Origin: Paramyrothecium sp. XJ0827
Taxonomy: Eukaryota > Ascomycota > Sordariomycetes > Hypocreales > Stachybotryaceae
NCBI GenBank assembly: GCA_020881915.1
Contig: JAJFPB010000008.1
Span: forward strand, 434,001-498,000
Direction of reading: 5' to 3'
Length of the DNA: 64,000 bases
Below, piece after piece: positions 63,201-64,000 of the stretch; the stretch's first letter is position 1, and every line of letters begins with the position of its first letter. The notes beneath the pieces were generated by a model that was not told the DNA's origin, did no database searches, and saw nothing but the letters and a program-made list of their open reading frames with translations. The translations under genes were made by a program, and so were the position numbers.

Positions 63201-64000
63201 TTGGTCAGGTGCGTATCATTTACTGCATTTAACCCTCTCTCAATCTTTCAGGGAACGTGAGGCCACCTCCAAAAGACAAAGCAAAGCGAGATTTGTCCAC
63301 GCGCTACACTGAACTCGATATTATCCGGGGCTAAACGCATGCGCCAGGACCTGAGGCAGCTCTCCGCACAAGCAGTCAATAAACGTAATACCAAATATAT
63401 CATTATCATCGCCACCCATTCGGCTCGGCTAATGGCTGGTCTAGTAAGTGAAGTTCATTATCGGTGCTTGAATACAAAAAGATGAAGTTAGCACGGTTCC
63501 TCAGAACCCGTAATGCAAGCAAGGCGTGAGCAGAATTTCATGCCTATTCCATGTTGAGCCTTTGGTGTCACGGCCTTGGATCATATCTTGCCGATCTTGC
63601 TTCATGACTGGTCTTTCATCCCTGTATGACGGGGTAAAAGCCCGACTCATTCCAATAAGGAAACACTTCGCACAACGGCCTCATATATGTCTTGACTTCG
63701 ACCTCACGGTACTTGGATGAACAATGCTAGATCATGCGGTTTAGGAACATCCTCGTGTACACGAGTGCTCCTATTTGCCATGTTTTCATCATAGGTCTGT
63801 TTATGATCCCATATTATACATGAGTCGTAGCTCAGGCACGGAAAGAGGAAACTGAAGCGGCTTGAGGGCGGAACGTGTCTTTATAACAGCCAGCCATGCG
63901 GTTCAACGAGTGAAAATGTTGGGTACACTCAACAGATGGGCTATGCAATACATGAAAAGTATGTCAAACGGGGTCACAGCAGACCTTATTTTGCCTAATA
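63201..64000. other. Right-edge region
   Basis: A/T-richer DNA with no supported gene. Short open frames lack motifs. Could be promoter or degraded sequence. Confidence 0.4.

Overview
The window is nuclear DNA of a filamentous ascomycete (Pezizomycotina), most likely a Sordariomycete. Genes are monocistronic, with GT-AG introns of about 45-90 nt, pyrimidine-rich leaders and fungus-specific families (RTA1-like protein, Mso1, Gyp7, HypA/Trs120, a bifunctional PABA synthase). I see no bacterial operons, rRNA, tRNA, CRISPR array or intact transposon. Species cannot be named from the sequence alone.

Region 1-17 kb: a medium-chain dehydrogenase cut by the left edge (-), spliceosomal SmD3 (+), a mitochondrial Mmc1-like protein (-), a coiled-coil protein of unknown role (+), an RTA1-like 7-TM protein (+), a leaderless GH18 hydrolase (-), a two-module secreted orphan (-), a Nat2/FAM210-like mitochondrial protein (+), an intron-dense nucleoside diphosphate kinase (-), and ER glucosidase II alpha (+), divergent from the kinase.

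Region 17-43 kb: a long gene-poor stretch, an EF-hand MscS-type channel (+), a 1573-residue Gln/Pro-rich protein with an N-terminal WW-like domain (+), a Crb2/Rad9-type BRCT checkpoint mediator (+), a single-pass receptor-like membrane protein (+), a kinase-fold orphan (-), a small secreted orphan (+) and a Gyp7-type Rab GAP (-).

Region 43-64 kb: a PAP2-family membrane phosphatase (-), a 3.8 kb gene-free stretch, a 68-residue orphan (-), an Mso1-type exocytosis factor (-), ribosome biogenesis factor MAK16 (-), VPS55 (+), aminodeoxychorismate synthase (-), TRAPPII subunit Trs120/HypA (-), and at about 62.5-63.2 kb the frameshifted remains of a Gfd2/YDR514C-like RNase H-fold gene.

Most genes are housekeeping. 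Five membrane-traffic or lipid genes (Gyp7, PAP2, Mso1, Vps55, Trs120) lie within 22 kb, but nothing shows that they are co-regulated. I found no clear new multi-gene system. The best leads are the possible membrane-anchored NDK isoform, the exonuclease-like pseudogene, a Crb2 homologue with no visible Tudor domain, and several orphan secreted or low-complexity proteins. Several gene starts were moved to the first true ATG, and exon borders were assigned by reading splice sites and keeping protein motifs in frame.
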